Assembly (NCBI GenBank): GCA_031826515.1
Contig: CP134536.1
Span: 2,796,501 to 2,860,500, forward strand
Length of the DNA stretch: 64,000 nucleotides
Source: Flavobacteriaceae bacterium HL-DH10
GTDB lineage: Bacteria; Bacteroidota; Bacteroidia; Flavobacteriales; Flavobacteriaceae
Direction of reading: 5' to 3'
The position numbers and the translations under genes are program-made. This document shows, one piece after another, positions 15,529 to 23,663 of the stretch. Every line of letters begins with the position of its first letter. Within the stretch, counting starts at the first letter, position 1. The notes below the pieces were generated by a model. It saw nothing but the letters and a program-made list of their open reading frames with translations. It was not told the origin of the DNA and did no database searches.

Positions 15529-16989
15529 TCATCTCTTATTCCATAGTTCATTTCCCAAATAGAGTCGTTTGGTCAGTAATTCTTCATAAATTTTATCAAC
15601 ATTATCTCCGTTCAGGAAAATTAAATATCCATTTTTCGATTTTGGGAACCATATAGCCAATGTACTTACACCAGGGTCTTTACCTGTATGTAGCAAAGCA
15701 AACTCATCATCGTTGAAACCTGCTAAAATTTCCCAACCCAATCCGAAAAAGTCATATTCTTTAAGAGTTACCTGATGTTGTATTATTTCTTGATATAGAT
15801 TTTTAGAAATTCCTGCGCCATTAATTAGATGCTCTAAAAATTTTCCATAATCTTCAACAGTGGTTAAAAGGTTTGCCGCAGCATTTGCTTCATAATATTT
15901 TTCGGTTACTATTTTTTCTCCTTTCTCGTTGAAGTTTTGAGCATATCGGGTTTCGTCCATTCCCGAATCCCACCAGAAGCGGGTATCTGTCATTTCAAGA
16001 GGTGTAAATAAGAGTTCCTCAGCAAGCTCTTCAATACTTTTACCCAGTTTGTTTTCAATAGCTTTTCTTAAATATTCAAAACCTTCTCCTGAATATTGAT
16101 ATTTTGTATCAGGGTCAAATTGAAAAGCCAGTTTATTTGATTCAGTCATATAACGCCAATTTGGAAAGCCCGTTTGGTGAGTTAAAATGAGCCTGGGTGT
16201 AAGTTCCTTATGCCTTTCATCATTTTTAATATCGGGGTCAATCCAATACTTGAATAGAGGTTCATCCAAATCCAATAGTCCTTTGTCAATCAGTTTTAAT
16301 GTGGTCAAGGCAACAATTGGTTTAGTTAAAGACGCTACTTTAAAGATGGTATTATAGGGTGCGGTTGTTTGTTTATCGAGTGTTCCGGAAACTTCAACTT
16401 TGGTCAATTTTCCGTTTTCAATTATTCCAATTCCCAATGCAGGAACGTTGTTGTCTTTCAATAACTTTTCAATATCATTTTCCGGGTTTTCAACAACAGG
16501 GTCGTGATGGTCGTAACTCAGCACTTCGCTCAACTTCCAAATCTCATTTTTTAAAATCCAAATATGTGTGAATTTTGCTGTGCTGGTCCATACATCTTCT
16601 TTGCCATTTTCCCTTAAATAGAAATGATGGACACCGATCTGTATGGCACCATATATTTTTCCGTTGTTAAAGAGGGGAAATACTTCCAAACTATTTGTAT
16701 CTACTATTCGGATTGGCTTTTGTTCTGAATTAGAACAGATGTATTTTTGAGTATTTTCAAAGAAGGCATTTTTGTCTTGGAATCCGCTTTGGTCGTGGTA
16801 AAATTTTAAATCTTCCGTTATGTGACTTTCTAAATAATCCAAATCACATTGGTTAAACCCACGTTCAAAGAAAATGCTGTCTTGCTTTTTGAGTTCGATA
16901 AATAAGTCTGAGTTTTTATCTGTTTGTGCAATGGTATTAAAAATAGATAAAACAAGAAAAGCTACGCTAAAGAAAATTTGTTTTGTCAT
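15529..16989 (-). CDS. Secreted serine hydrolase (beta-lactamase family) with N-terminal SnoaL-like domain
   Basis: 486 residues from ATG 16989; a TTG at 17010 would only add seven residues before the signal peptide MTKQIFFSVAFLVLSIFNTI. The mature N-terminal 150 residues look like a DUF4440/SnoaL-type fold (FNQCDLDYLESHI, FTHIWILKNEIWKLSEVLSY). Residues 175-486 are a class C beta-lactamase-like hydrolase with SLTK (nucleophile Ser), YSGEGF in the YxN position and HTGKDPG. Substrate unknown: peptides, esters or beta-lactams. It is the second gene of a module bounded by attC-like sites. Base composition looks less AT-rich than its neighbours (by eye), supporting transfer. Confidence 0.87.
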   Translation of the reverse strand: MTKQIFFSVAFLVLSIFNTIAQTDKNSDLFIELKKQDSIFFERGFNQCDLDYLESHITEDLKFYHDQSGFQDKNAFFENTQKYICSNSEQKPIRIVDTNSLEVFPLFNNGKIYGAIQIGVHHFYLRENGKEDVWTSTAKFTHIWILKNEIWKLSEVLSYDHHDPVVENPENDIEKLLKDNNVPALGIGIIENGKLTKVEVSGTLDKQTTAPYNTIFKVASLTKPIVALTTLKLIDKGLLDLDEPLFKYWIDPDIKNDERHKELTPRLILTHQTGFPNWRYMTESNKLAFQFDPDTKYQYSGEGFEYLRKAIENKLGKSIEELAEELLFTPLEMTDTRFWWDSGMDETRYAQNFNEKGEKIVTEKYYEANAAANLLTTVEDYGKFLEHLINGAGISKNLYQEIIQHQVTLKEYDFFGLGWEILAGFNDDEFALLHTGKDPGVSTLAIWFPKSKNGYLIFLNGDNVDKIYEELLTKRLYLGNELWNKR

Positions 16990-17022
16990 ACGTATAATTT
17001 TTTTCTGCAAAAATGCGATTCC

Positions 17023-17037
17023 TGATGATTTTCATCA
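17023..17037. promoter_or_regulatory. Small perfect palindrome upstream of the serine hydrolase
   Basis: TGATGATTTTCATCA (6-bp arms, 3-base centre), 34 bp before the serine hydrolase start. It could be an operator for the neighbouring XRE regulator. Only the palindrome itself is seen. Confidence 0.25.
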
Positions 17038-17090
17038 TAAAAATCTACTCGCCAATATCCTGACAATATACCGCCATTTTCACGAAAGGC

Positions 17091-17630
17091 TCATATAAGA
17101 CTGAAATTCAGTCTGAAAAACAACTTCCCTTTTTTGTCAATTTCGACCGCGTTTCTAAGGATGATAAACACATTAGACAAAACCAATAAAATCATGACGA
17201 TTAAAGTAAACTTGTTCCCAAGCGAAAACCATTTTTTTGCAAATGAAGTCAACATAAAAATAATGACAGAAAATATTAGCCATAAAATTTGAATGGAAAC
17301 AATTTGTTTTGTCAATGGATTAAATTGCTTTTTTGCAAACATTAAAACAAGTGGGATAATAATATTTGCAGGTGGGATTATAGTAAAAGGCAATGAAGAT
17401 AGGTTGATAATCTTTATTAAGGTGACGTTAATCTCAATTTTGGTTTCTTCTTTTTTAAGCAATTCATTTTCTTTTATTCCTAAAGTCTTCGCTAATAATT
17501 TAAGTGTCTGTCCTTTGGGTTCATTCCCCGATTCAATACGTTGTATGGTTCTTATAGAAATCCCTGATTTTTCAGAAAGTTCTTCCTGTGTCAAGTTAAG
17601 TTTTTTTCTGTTTTTTTTCAGTTTTGACAT
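17091..17630 (-). CDS. XRE-family HTH regulator with C-terminal DUF4870-like membrane domain
   Basis: 179 residues. The N-terminal HTH_3 domain (1-62) reads LNLTQEELSEKSGISIRTIQ then RIESGNEPKG. The C-terminal part has about three membrane helices (INLSSLPFTIIPPANIIIPL, IVSIQILWLIFSVIIFML, FTLIVMILLVLSNVFIIL), similar to DUF4870 proteins. A membrane-tethered repressor that could sense the envelope is plausible. It precedes the serine hydrolase by about 100 bp and starts 21 bp after the right-hand attC-like core, so it is the first gene of the cassette-like module. Confidence 0.85.
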   Translation of the reverse strand: MSKLKKNRKKLNLTQEELSEKSGISIRTIQRIESGNEPKGQTLKLLAKTLGIKENELLKKEETKIEINVTLIKIINLSSLPFTIIPPANIIIPLVLMFAKKQFNPLTKQIVSIQILWLIFSVIIFMLTSFAKKWFSLGNKFTLIVMILLVLSNVFIILRNAVEIDKKGKLFFRLNFSLI

Positions 17631-17651
17631 TCGAAGTTGTTCTTAAATGTT

Positions 17652-17726
17652 GCCTAACGACTTGATATGAAATCGTTTTAATACTGAAATAAATTCAGCA
17701 TAAATATTTTATGTCTAATGTTAAAC
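17652..17726 (-). repeat. attC-like recombination site at the cassette 5' end
   Basis: On the minus strand: GTTTAAC (17726-17720, RYYYAAC), an imperfect hairpin whose apex CTGAA/TTCAG is perfect, then GTTAGGC (17658-17652, GTTRRRY). It is 75 bp long. The core and seven following bases, GTTAGGCAACATTT, occur as a perfect 14-bp inverted copy at 15514-15527 on the other side of the two-gene module. Confidence 0.6.
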
Positions 17727-17780
17727 GAAGTTAGATGATTTTTCTGATAAAATCAAGTTTGTATTTTTAATGTTATTCAT

Positions 17781-17812
17781 AAAAAAATCCTGATAGAAAC
17801 TATCAGGATTTT
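17781..17812 (-). terminator. Terminator of secA
   Basis: Perfect 13-bp stem AAAATCCTGATAG (17784-17796) / CTATCAGGATTTT (17800-17812) with an AAA loop. In the secA direction the stem is followed by a run of T. A decayed AGATTCC-type palindrome (17824-17848) lies between it and the secA stop. Confidence 0.85.
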
Positions 17813-17850
17813 AAATTTATTATAGAATTCTGCTCATGCAGGAATAACGG

Positions 17851-20800
17851 TTAATCTTCCACCAATACCCATTCGCCTTTGGCGATTAAAGGTTCAGCTT
17901 GTTTGTACTTTAACGTTTTGTTTTCACCATTTATAATATGTTTGATGGTAACACGATCGTTACGACCAACTTTTGGTTTATCGCGTACAATTGTTTCAAC
18001 AACTTCTCTTTGTTGTTGTGTGTTTCCTGCTGCTCTGTTTTGTGCAGAACGCTCATCTAAATTAGGGATTTCATCTTTTTGTACATTCAGTTTTTCCTGT
18101 TTACGCGCTCTAGCTTCTTGTATGGTGCTTTGCGTTTCTTGAGGCAACTCGCCTTTAAATAAGAATGAAATAACATCTTTATTCACTTGGTCTATCATGG
18201 CTTTAAACAATTCGAAAGCTTCAAACTTATAAATAAGTAAAGGGTCTTTTTGTTCGTGAACTGCCAATTGTACCGATTGTTTTAACTCGTCCATTTTACG
18301 TAAATGGGTTTTCCAAGCATCATCAATAATAGCAAGTGTGATGTTTTTTTCGAAATCGGTAATTAATTGTTTACCGTTTGTTTCATACGCTTTTTCAAGA
18401 TCGGTAACCACATTTAATGTTTTAATACCATCTGTAAAAGGCACAACAATACGTTTAAACTTATCACGTTGTGTTTCGTATACATTTTTAATAACAGGGA
18501 ATGCAATATCGGCATTGCGTTCCATTTTTGCTCTATAATGCTCAAAAGCACTTTTGTATATTTTTGATGTAATATCTTGTGCTGAAAGTTTACCAAATTC
18601 AGCTTCAGATACTGGTGAACTCATAGAGAAATAACGAATTAATTCAAACTCAAAGTTTTTAAAATCGTTAGCGTTTTTGTTTATTTCAGCAATGCCTTCA
18701 GACGTGTCAAAAATCATATTTGCTAAATCTACACGTAAACGTTCTCCGTGTAATGCATGACGACGACGTTTGTAAACAACCTCACGTTGCGCATTCATAA
18801 CATCATCATATTCTAATAAACGCTTACGAACTCCAAAGTTGTTTTCTTCAACTTTTTTCTGAGCACGTTCAATAGATTTTGAAATCATGGAATGCTGGAT
18901 AACTTCACCTTCTTTAAGCCCCATTTTATCCATCATTTTTGCAATACGTTCGCTACCAAATAAACGCATGAGGTTATCTTCTAGCGATACGTAAAACTGT
19001 GAACTACCTGGATCTCCTTGACGACCTGCACGACCACGTAATTGTCTGTCTACACGACGCGAATCATGGCGTTCGGTACCTACAATGGCTAAACCACCAG
19101 CAGCTTTTACTTCGTCGCTTAATTTAATATCAGTACCACGACCTGCCATATTGGTGGCAATAGTTACCTGTCCTGTTTTACCTGCCTGATCTACAATTTC
19201 GGCTTCTTTTTTATGCTGTTTTGCATTTAATACATTGTGAGGTATTTTACGAATACTAAGCATTTTACCTAGTAACTCACTTATTTCTACCGATGTTGTA
19301 CCTATTAAAACCGGACGACCAGCTTGTGATAGTTTTGTAACATCATCAATTACCGCATTGTATTTTTCGCGTTTTGTTTTATAAACTAAATCTTCTTTAT
19401 CATCTCTAGCAATAGGGCGGTTAGTTGGTATTTCAACAACATCTAATTTGTAGATTTCCCAGAACTCACCAGCTTCTGTAACCGCTGTACCTGTCATACC
19501 AGATAGTTTACGGTACATTCTAAAGTAATTTTGAAGGGTTACTGTCGCAAAAGTTTGCGTAGCATCTTCAATTTTTACATTTTCTTTAGCTTCTATCGCT
19601 TGGTGTAGTCCGTCACTATAACGACGACCATCCATAATACGTCCTGTTTGTTCATCAACAATCATGACTTTATTTTCCATCACCACATATTGGGTGTCTT
19701 TTTCAAATAAAGCGTAGGCTTTTAAAAGTTGGTTAAGCGTGTGAATACGTTCAGACTTTACACCAAATTCTTTAAATAACTCTTCTTTAAGGTTTGCTTC
19801 TTCTTCAGATGAAAGACCTTGAGCTTCAATTTTAGCAATTTCAATACCTATTTCTGGTAAGATGAAAAAATCTGGATTATCTTTTCCTGAGATGTATTCA
19901 ATACCTTTATCTGATAATTCAACTTGATTATTTTTTTCTTCTATAACATAGTATAATTCAGCATCAACCTTTGGCATTTCGCGGTTGTTGTCTTGCATAT
20001 AAAAGTTTTCAGTTTTTTGAAGGAGTTGTTTGATGCCTTCTTCAGATAAAAACTTAATTAAGGCTTTATTTTTAGGGATACCACGATATACACGCAATAA
20101 TTGGAAACCACCTTCTTTAGTATCGCCAGCCGCAATAAGTTTTTTGGCTTCTGCTAAAACACCTGTTAAATATTTGCGTTGTACTGAAACAATATCGTCA
20201 ACCTTAGGTTTTAATTCTGTAAACTCATGGTGTTCGCCTCTTGGAATTGGACCAGAAATAATTAATGGCGTACGTGCATCATCAACTAATACTGAATCGA
20301 CCTCATCAACAATTGCAAAATGATGTGGACGTTGTACTAAATCTTCTGGTGTATGCGACATATTATCACGTAAGTAATCAAAACCAAACTCGTTATTGGT
20401 TCCGTAAGTAATATCGGCATTGTAGGCGGCAATACGTTCAGGAGAATTAGGTTGGTAATAATCAATACAGTCTATAGTTAAACCATGAAATTGAAAAATA
20501 GGAGCCATCCACGCGCTATCACGTTTAGCCAAGTAATCATTCACTGTAACTAAATGAACACCTTGTCCAGATAAAGCGTTTAAATACATAGGTAAGGTAG
20601 CTACTAAGGTTTTACCTTCACCCGTTTGCATTTCGGCAATTTTACCCTGATGCATGGCAATACCACCTATAAGTTGTACATCGTAATGTACCATATCCCA
20701 AGTAATTGGTTTTCCAGCAGCATCCCAAGAGTTTGCCCATGTAGCATTATCGCCATCAAGTGTTACATAATCTTTCTCTCCAGATAATTCTCTATCGTAA

Positions 20801-21204
20801 GTGCTTGCTGTAACTGTAATAGCAGTGTTGTTTGTAAAACGTTTAGCCGTTTCTTTTATAACAGCAAAAGCTTCAGGTAAAATATCGTTTAAAACGGCTT
20901 CGGTTTTATGATAAGCATCGTCTTTAAGTTTGTCTACAGCCTCGTAGATATCTTCCCGTTTATCAATATCTTCTGTGTTTTCAGCTTCTTCAAGAAGTTT
21001 TGAAATTTCGTCATTTATAGGTTTAATGGCTTCTGTTATAGTCGCTTTAAACTCGATTGTTTTTGCCCTAAGCTCGTCATGAGATAAACTACTTGTGCTA
21101 GCTTCTAAAGCTTTTATTTTTTCAACTATTGGGGTTATGGCTTTAACATCTTGTTTCGATTTATCACCAACAAATACTTTAAGTACAGAATTTAAAAAAC
21201 TCAT
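17851..21204 (-). CDS. secA: Preprotein translocase ATPase SecA
   Basis: 1117 residues, the long Bacteroidota form. SecA is the motor that pushes unfolded preproteins through SecYEG. Seen in order: Walker A MQTGEGKTLVATLP (about 192-205), VNDYLAKRDS, the DEVD box in FAIVDEVDSVLVDDARTPLI (about 295-315), the preprotein cross-linking region, TATNMAGRGTDI-type motif ATNMAGRGTDIKL, and GRAGRQGDPGSSQFYVSLED. The usual zinc-binding C-terminal tail is missing; the protein ends KGEWVLVED. It has its own promoter and terminator. A CTAGG/CCTAG hairpin in the leader (21225-21242) might affect translation. Confidence 0.98.
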   Translation of the reverse strand: MSFLNSVLKVFVGDKSKQDVKAITPIVEKIKALEASTSSLSHDELRAKTIEFKATITEAIKPINDEISKLLEEAENTEDIDKREDIYEAVDKLKDDAYHKTEAVLNDILPEAFAVIKETAKRFTNNTAITVTASTYDRELSGEKDYVTLDGDNATWANSWDAAGKPITWDMVHYDVQLIGGIAMHQGKIAEMQTGEGKTLVATLPMYLNALSGQGVHLVTVNDYLAKRDSAWMAPIFQFHGLTIDCIDYYQPNSPERIAAYNADITYGTNNEFGFDYLRDNMSHTPEDLVQRPHHFAIVDEVDSVLVDDARTPLIISGPIPRGEHHEFTELKPKVDDIVSVQRKYLTGVLAEAKKLIAAGDTKEGGFQLLRVYRGIPKNKALIKFLSEEGIKQLLQKTENFYMQDNNREMPKVDAELYYVIEEKNNQVELSDKGIEYISGKDNPDFFILPEIGIEIAKIEAQGLSSEEEANLKEELFKEFGVKSERIHTLNQLLKAYALFEKDTQYVVMENKVMIVDEQTGRIMDGRRYSDGLHQAIEAKENVKIEDATQTFATVTLQNYFRMYRKLSGMTGTAVTEAGEFWEIYKLDVVEIPTNRPIARDDKEDLVYKTKREKYNAVIDDVTKLSQAGRPVLIGTTSVEISELLGKMLSIRKIPHNVLNAKQHKKEAEIVDQAGKTGQVTIATNMAGRGTDIKLSDEVKAAGGLAIVGTERHDSRRVDRQLRGRAGRQGDPGSSQFYVSLEDNLMRLFGSERIAKMMDKMGLKEGEVIQHSMISKSIERAQKKVEENNFGVRKRLLEYDDVMNAQREVVYKRRRHALHGERLRVDLANMIFDTSEGIAEINKNANDFKNFEFELIRYFSMSSPVSEAEFGKLSAQDITSKIYKSAFEHYRAKMERNADIAFPVIKNVYETQRDKFKRIVVPFTDGIKTLNVVTDLEKAYETNGKQLITDFEKNITLAIIDDAWKTHLRKMDELKQSVQLAVHEQKDPLLIYKFEAFELFKAMIDQVNKDVISFLFKGELPQETQSTIQEARARKQEKLNVQKDEIPNLDERSAQNRAAGNTQQQREVVETIVRDKPKVGRNDRVTIKHIINGENKTLKYKQAEPLIAKGEWVLVED

Positions 21205-21279
21205 GTGTGTCTATTTTATATTAAGCTAGGGTTTTAACCTAGTTGTGTTTGTTTTAATATTATATATTTTGAATGCATC

Positions 21280-21310
21280 CAAAGATACATTTGTTTAAAG
21301 ATTAGGACAA
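21280..21310 (-). promoter_or_regulatory. Promoter of secA
   Basis: On the minus strand: TTG (21310-21308), 20 bases, then TATCTTTG (21287-21280), an exact TAnnTTTG match. The leader to the ATG is about 75 bp and contains a small CTAGG-TTAAAAC-CCTAG hairpin. Confidence 0.7.
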
Positions 21311-21338
21311 AAAAAAAGCCTCAATTCGAGACTTTTTA
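21309..21338 (-). terminator. Terminator of the DUF2795 gene
   Basis: On the minus strand: AAAAAGTCTC, loop GAATT, GAGGCTTTTTTTTT. The stem has one mismatch and ends in a T run. It lies 19 bp past the DUF2795 stop and overlaps the secA -33 element. Confidence 0.7.
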
Positions 21339-21356
21339 ACTATTCTTTATGCTTTA

Positions 21357-21578
21357 CTAATATTCATCTTCATTCCATAGGTAATCTTCATCTGTTGGAT
21401 AATCAGACCAGATTTCTTCAATAGAGTCATAAGAATCTCCTTCATCCTCAATTGACTGTAAATTTTCAACAACTTCTAACGGTGCGCCAGTTCTAATTGC
21501 GTAATCTATCAATTCGTCTTTGGTTGCAGGCCAAGGTGCATCACTTAAATAAGATGCTAATTCTAATGTCCAATACAT
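21357..21578 (-). CDS. DUF2795 family small acidic protein
   Basis: 73 residues from ATG 21578, reading MYWTLELASYLSDAPWPATK then DELIDYAIRTGAPLEVVENL, the DUF2795 core, with an acidic tail ending DEDYLWNEDEY. A TTG at 21602 could extend the frame by eight residues, but it overlaps the promoter -7 element, so the ATG is preferred. DUF2795 proteins are small helical proteins, common and conserved in Bacteroidota, with no proven function known to me. Monocistronic, with its own promoter and terminator. Confidence 0.88.
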   Translation of the reverse strand: MYWTLELASYLSDAPWPATKDELIDYAIRTGAPLEVVENLQSIEDEGDSYDSIEEIWSDYPTDEDYLWNEDEY

Positions 21579-21599
21579 TTCTTTGTGTTTAATTTTTTG

Positions 21600-21629
21600 C
21601 AAAAATAAATTTTTAGTTTAAACACACAA
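21600..21629 (-). promoter_or_regulatory. Promoter of the DUF2795 gene
   Basis: On the minus strand: TTG (21629-21627), 19 bases, TATTTTTG (21607-21600). An exact TAnnTTTG match, 21 bp before the ATG at 21578. Confidence 0.65.
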
Positions 21630-21743
21630 GAAAAAAATGAATTATTTAATCATTAATTTTAAGAACGTACTCTTTTGTTATCTAAACAGTTGAAATTTAT
21701 TTATGCTCTGTTAATAATAATAAGCAATTTTTTTATCTATTAT

Positions 21744-21971
21744 TTGGGCGCTTCCATAAGGTTCGGGTTGTTGTTTTATCTTTTTAAAAGCTCTATACTC
21801 GTTATTACGAGAAGAGAAACGATGTTGTAATCTTTTTTAATTAGTAGATTACTTCGGCAAAAAAAGGCCTCGTAATAACGTTTCTATGTTTTAAAAAGGA
21901 TGCCGTTACAAATACAACGTATTCATGATTTCATTAATTTAAAATATTAATCATTGAATAATCCCTAGCGC
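21744..21971. repeat. Dispersed structured element, copy 2, with a nested palindrome pair
   Basis: The outer blocks match copy 1 at 7751: TTGGGCGCTTCCATAAGGTT, then TCGGG, AAAAGGATGCCG and AATCCCTAGCGC. The centre is interrupted by about 100 bp holding a 12-bp perfect inverted repeat, CGTTATTACGAG (21793-21804) / CTCGTAATAACG (21869-21880), around GTAATCT and AGATTAC. The insert itself looks like a REP-type doublet in the AGAT...AAC frame. The rest of the gap 21608-21743 holds nothing recognisable beyond the DUF2795 promoter. Confidence 0.6.
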
Positions 21972-21993
21972 AAATATTAACTTTAATTAGTAT

Positions 21994-22566
21994 TTATTCT
22001 TTTTCAGGAATCCACTTAATTTCATTTGCTTGTAAATCGTAAGACAACTTTCGTGCCAACACAAATAGGTAGTCAGAAAGGCGGTTTAAGTACATTAAAG
22101 TATTTGGGTTTATAGATTCCATATCGCTAAGTGCAGACGTTAAACGTTCTGCTCTACGGCAAACACAACGGGCTATATGACAAAATGACACCGTTTGATG
22201 TCCTCCAGGTAGCACAAAATGAGTCATAGGCGGTAAAGCTTCATTCATAGCATCCATTTCTTGCTCTAAGCGTTCTATGTTTTCAATAGAAATCTTAGGG
22301 ATGTTTAAACGTTCCTTTCCGTTTTTTAAGATCGCTTTTTCAGGATCTGTTGCTAAAATAGCGCCAACAGTAAATAGTCTGTCTTGAATATGAATTAATA
22401 GGTCTTTGTAATGTTGATTGATATCTTGGTCGCGAATTAAGCCTAAATGCGAGTTTAATTCATCAACGGTTCCATAACTATCAATACGAATATGATGTTT
22501 TGGTACGCGTGTACCTCCAAATAATGCAGTAGTGCCTTTGTCGCCTGTTTTGGTGTAGATTTTCAT
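21994..22566 (-). CDS. Cob(I)yrinic acid a,c-diamide adenosyltransferase (PduO type)
   Basis: 190 residues. PduO-type ATP:cob(I)alamin adenosyltransferases make adenosylcobalamin from ATP and reduced corrinoid in the cytoplasm. The ATP-binding N-terminal signature KTGDKGTTALFGG is intact, with DSYGTVDELNSHLGLIRD, the arginine-rich ARCVCRRAERL and YLNRLSDYLFVLAR. The length is normal for the family. No other cobalamin genes are nearby, so it may serve salvage and a B12-dependent enzyme elsewhere (inference). Confidence 0.95.
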   Translation of the reverse strand: MKIYTKTGDKGTTALFGGTRVPKHHIRIDSYGTVDELNSHLGLIRDQDINQHYKDLLIHIQDRLFTVGAILATDPEKAILKNGKERLNIPKISIENIERLEQEMDAMNEALPPMTHFVLPGGHQTVSFCHIARCVCRRAERLTSALSDMESINPNTLMYLNRLSDYLFVLARKLSYDLQANEIKWIPEKE

Positions 22567-22586
22567 GTGTCTATATTATTTTTTTC

Positions 22587-22607
22587 ATCCCGATAGTTAT
22601 TGGGAGT
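22587..22607. repeat. Short palindrome ATCCCGATAG type
   Basis: ATCCCGATAGTTATTGGGAG, with arms CCCGATA and TATTGGG that pair with one G-T. It lies 20 bp upstream of the adenosyltransferase gene and next to the covarying repeat copy B. Confidence 0.45.
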
Positions 22608-22609
22608 CA

Positions 22610-22671
22610 CATGTAGCATCTATTTTTATTCTTTCCTTGGATATCAAGATTTAGTTATAGATGTTTCATGT
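22610..22671. repeat. Covarying hairpin repeat, copy B
   Basis: Starts CATGTAGCATC and has arms CATCTAT (22617-22623) and ATAGATG (22657-22663) around CTTGGATATCAAGATTTAG, with an inner CTTG/CAAG stem. It aligns with 9389-9450 along its whole length, and the arm substitutions are compensatory. Confidence 0.6.
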
Positions 22672-22779
22672 TACGAAGTTAAAAGTTATAAGTTGAAAAC
22701 TAAAAGTTTTTGCTACGAATTTCGAAATACTTTTGTTATTCTTGATAAGGGAAGAGCTTATATTTAGAAGCCAAAAATT

Positions 22780-22804
22780 AGATTCTTGCCCTCGCATGAA
22801 TAAG
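22780..22804 (+). repeat. Decayed AGATTCC-type palindrome
   Basis: AGATTCTTGCCCTCGCATGA then ATAAG matches the AGATTCCTGC...GCAGGAATGAC palindrome with several changes. It ends 2 bp from the stop of the methyltransferase gene. Confidence 0.5.
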
Positions 22805-22806
22805 AA

Positions 22807-23577
22807 TTAGTATCTAATTGTAAAATGTTCTTTATTCTGTTCTTTTCTAAAAAAGACAAATCCCCAAAAAAACGTATCCATAGTAACAGTAACTTTGGGG
22901 TGTTTTTTTATGGTTTCCCAAGCTTCTGTCATCTCAGAACTCCAATAAATATCATCAAAAATAAATACAGAATCGTTGTTTGCTTTTTCTAAAAGGGTTT
23001 CAAAATAAGTTAAAGTAGCTTCTTTTTGGTGATTCCCATCAAAGAAAATAAAATCGTAATTATTTGAGGTAAGTTTTTTTATTTCAGTATTAAAATTTCC
23101 TGTAATAAGATGCGTGTTTTTTACTTGAAATGATTTTAAATTTTCTTTTGAAAATTGTGATGTATTCGAGCAACCTTCAATAGTTGTAATAGTTGTTTTA
23201 TTATTTCCTAAGCTAATTGCATGTGTTGCAATACCTAAGGAGGTGCCTAATTCTAATACGTTTTCAGGTTTGAAATAATTAGTTAGGCGGTATAAAAGTT
23301 TCGCTCGTTTATTAGAAGTGCCAGCATGTTTTGCAATTTTTGAAACAGAGCGTTCTTGCTGTTTCATAACTTGAGACCCAGCGCCTAAATCGGTTACTTT
23401 TATTTTAGCTTTGCTTTTTAAAAGTGATTTTTTGTAGTTTAAAATGTCTTTATATGCTGCGTATTTTGATTTATCATAAAAACATTTAGTCACCAAATCG
23501 TAAACAAAAGGGGAGTGTACACCATGTTGATTGGTAGACTTAAATAAGAATTTTATGTATTGAATAATTTGATACAT
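22807..23577 (-). CDS. Class I SAM-dependent methyltransferase (O-methyltransferase-like)
   Basis: 256 residues. The SAM-binding motif I is VLELGTSLGIATHAI (about 112-126), followed by TTIEGC (motif II) and FIFFDGNHQKEATLTYFE (motif post II, with the Asp typical of catechol-O-methyltransferase-like folds) and SVFIFDDIYWSSEMTEAW. The N-terminal 90 residues are family-specific (QYIKFLFKSTNQHGVHSPFV). The small-molecule substrate is unknown. It lies between the adenosyltransferase and ABC-F genes on the same strand, but the gaps of 87-240 bp make separate transcription likely. Confidence 0.85.
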   Translation of the reverse strand: MYQIIQYIKFLFKSTNQHGVHSPFVYDLVTKCFYDKSKYAAYKDILNYKKSLLKSKAKIKVTDLGAGSQVMKQQERSVSKIAKHAGTSNKRAKLLYRLTNYFKPENVLELGTSLGIATHAISLGNNKTTITTIEGCSNTSQFSKENLKSFQVKNTHLITGNFNTEIKKLTSNNYDFIFFDGNHQKEATLTYFETLLEKANNDSVFIFDDIYWSSEMTEAWETIKKHPKVTVTMDTFFWGFVFFRKEQNKEHFTIRY

Positions 23578-23663
23578 AGATGTATTATAAATCGTATCGA
23601 AAAATTAAATGTTTACTCTTTTTTTTTTTGACTGCAAGCTGAGACTGCATCTTGCAAACTATT

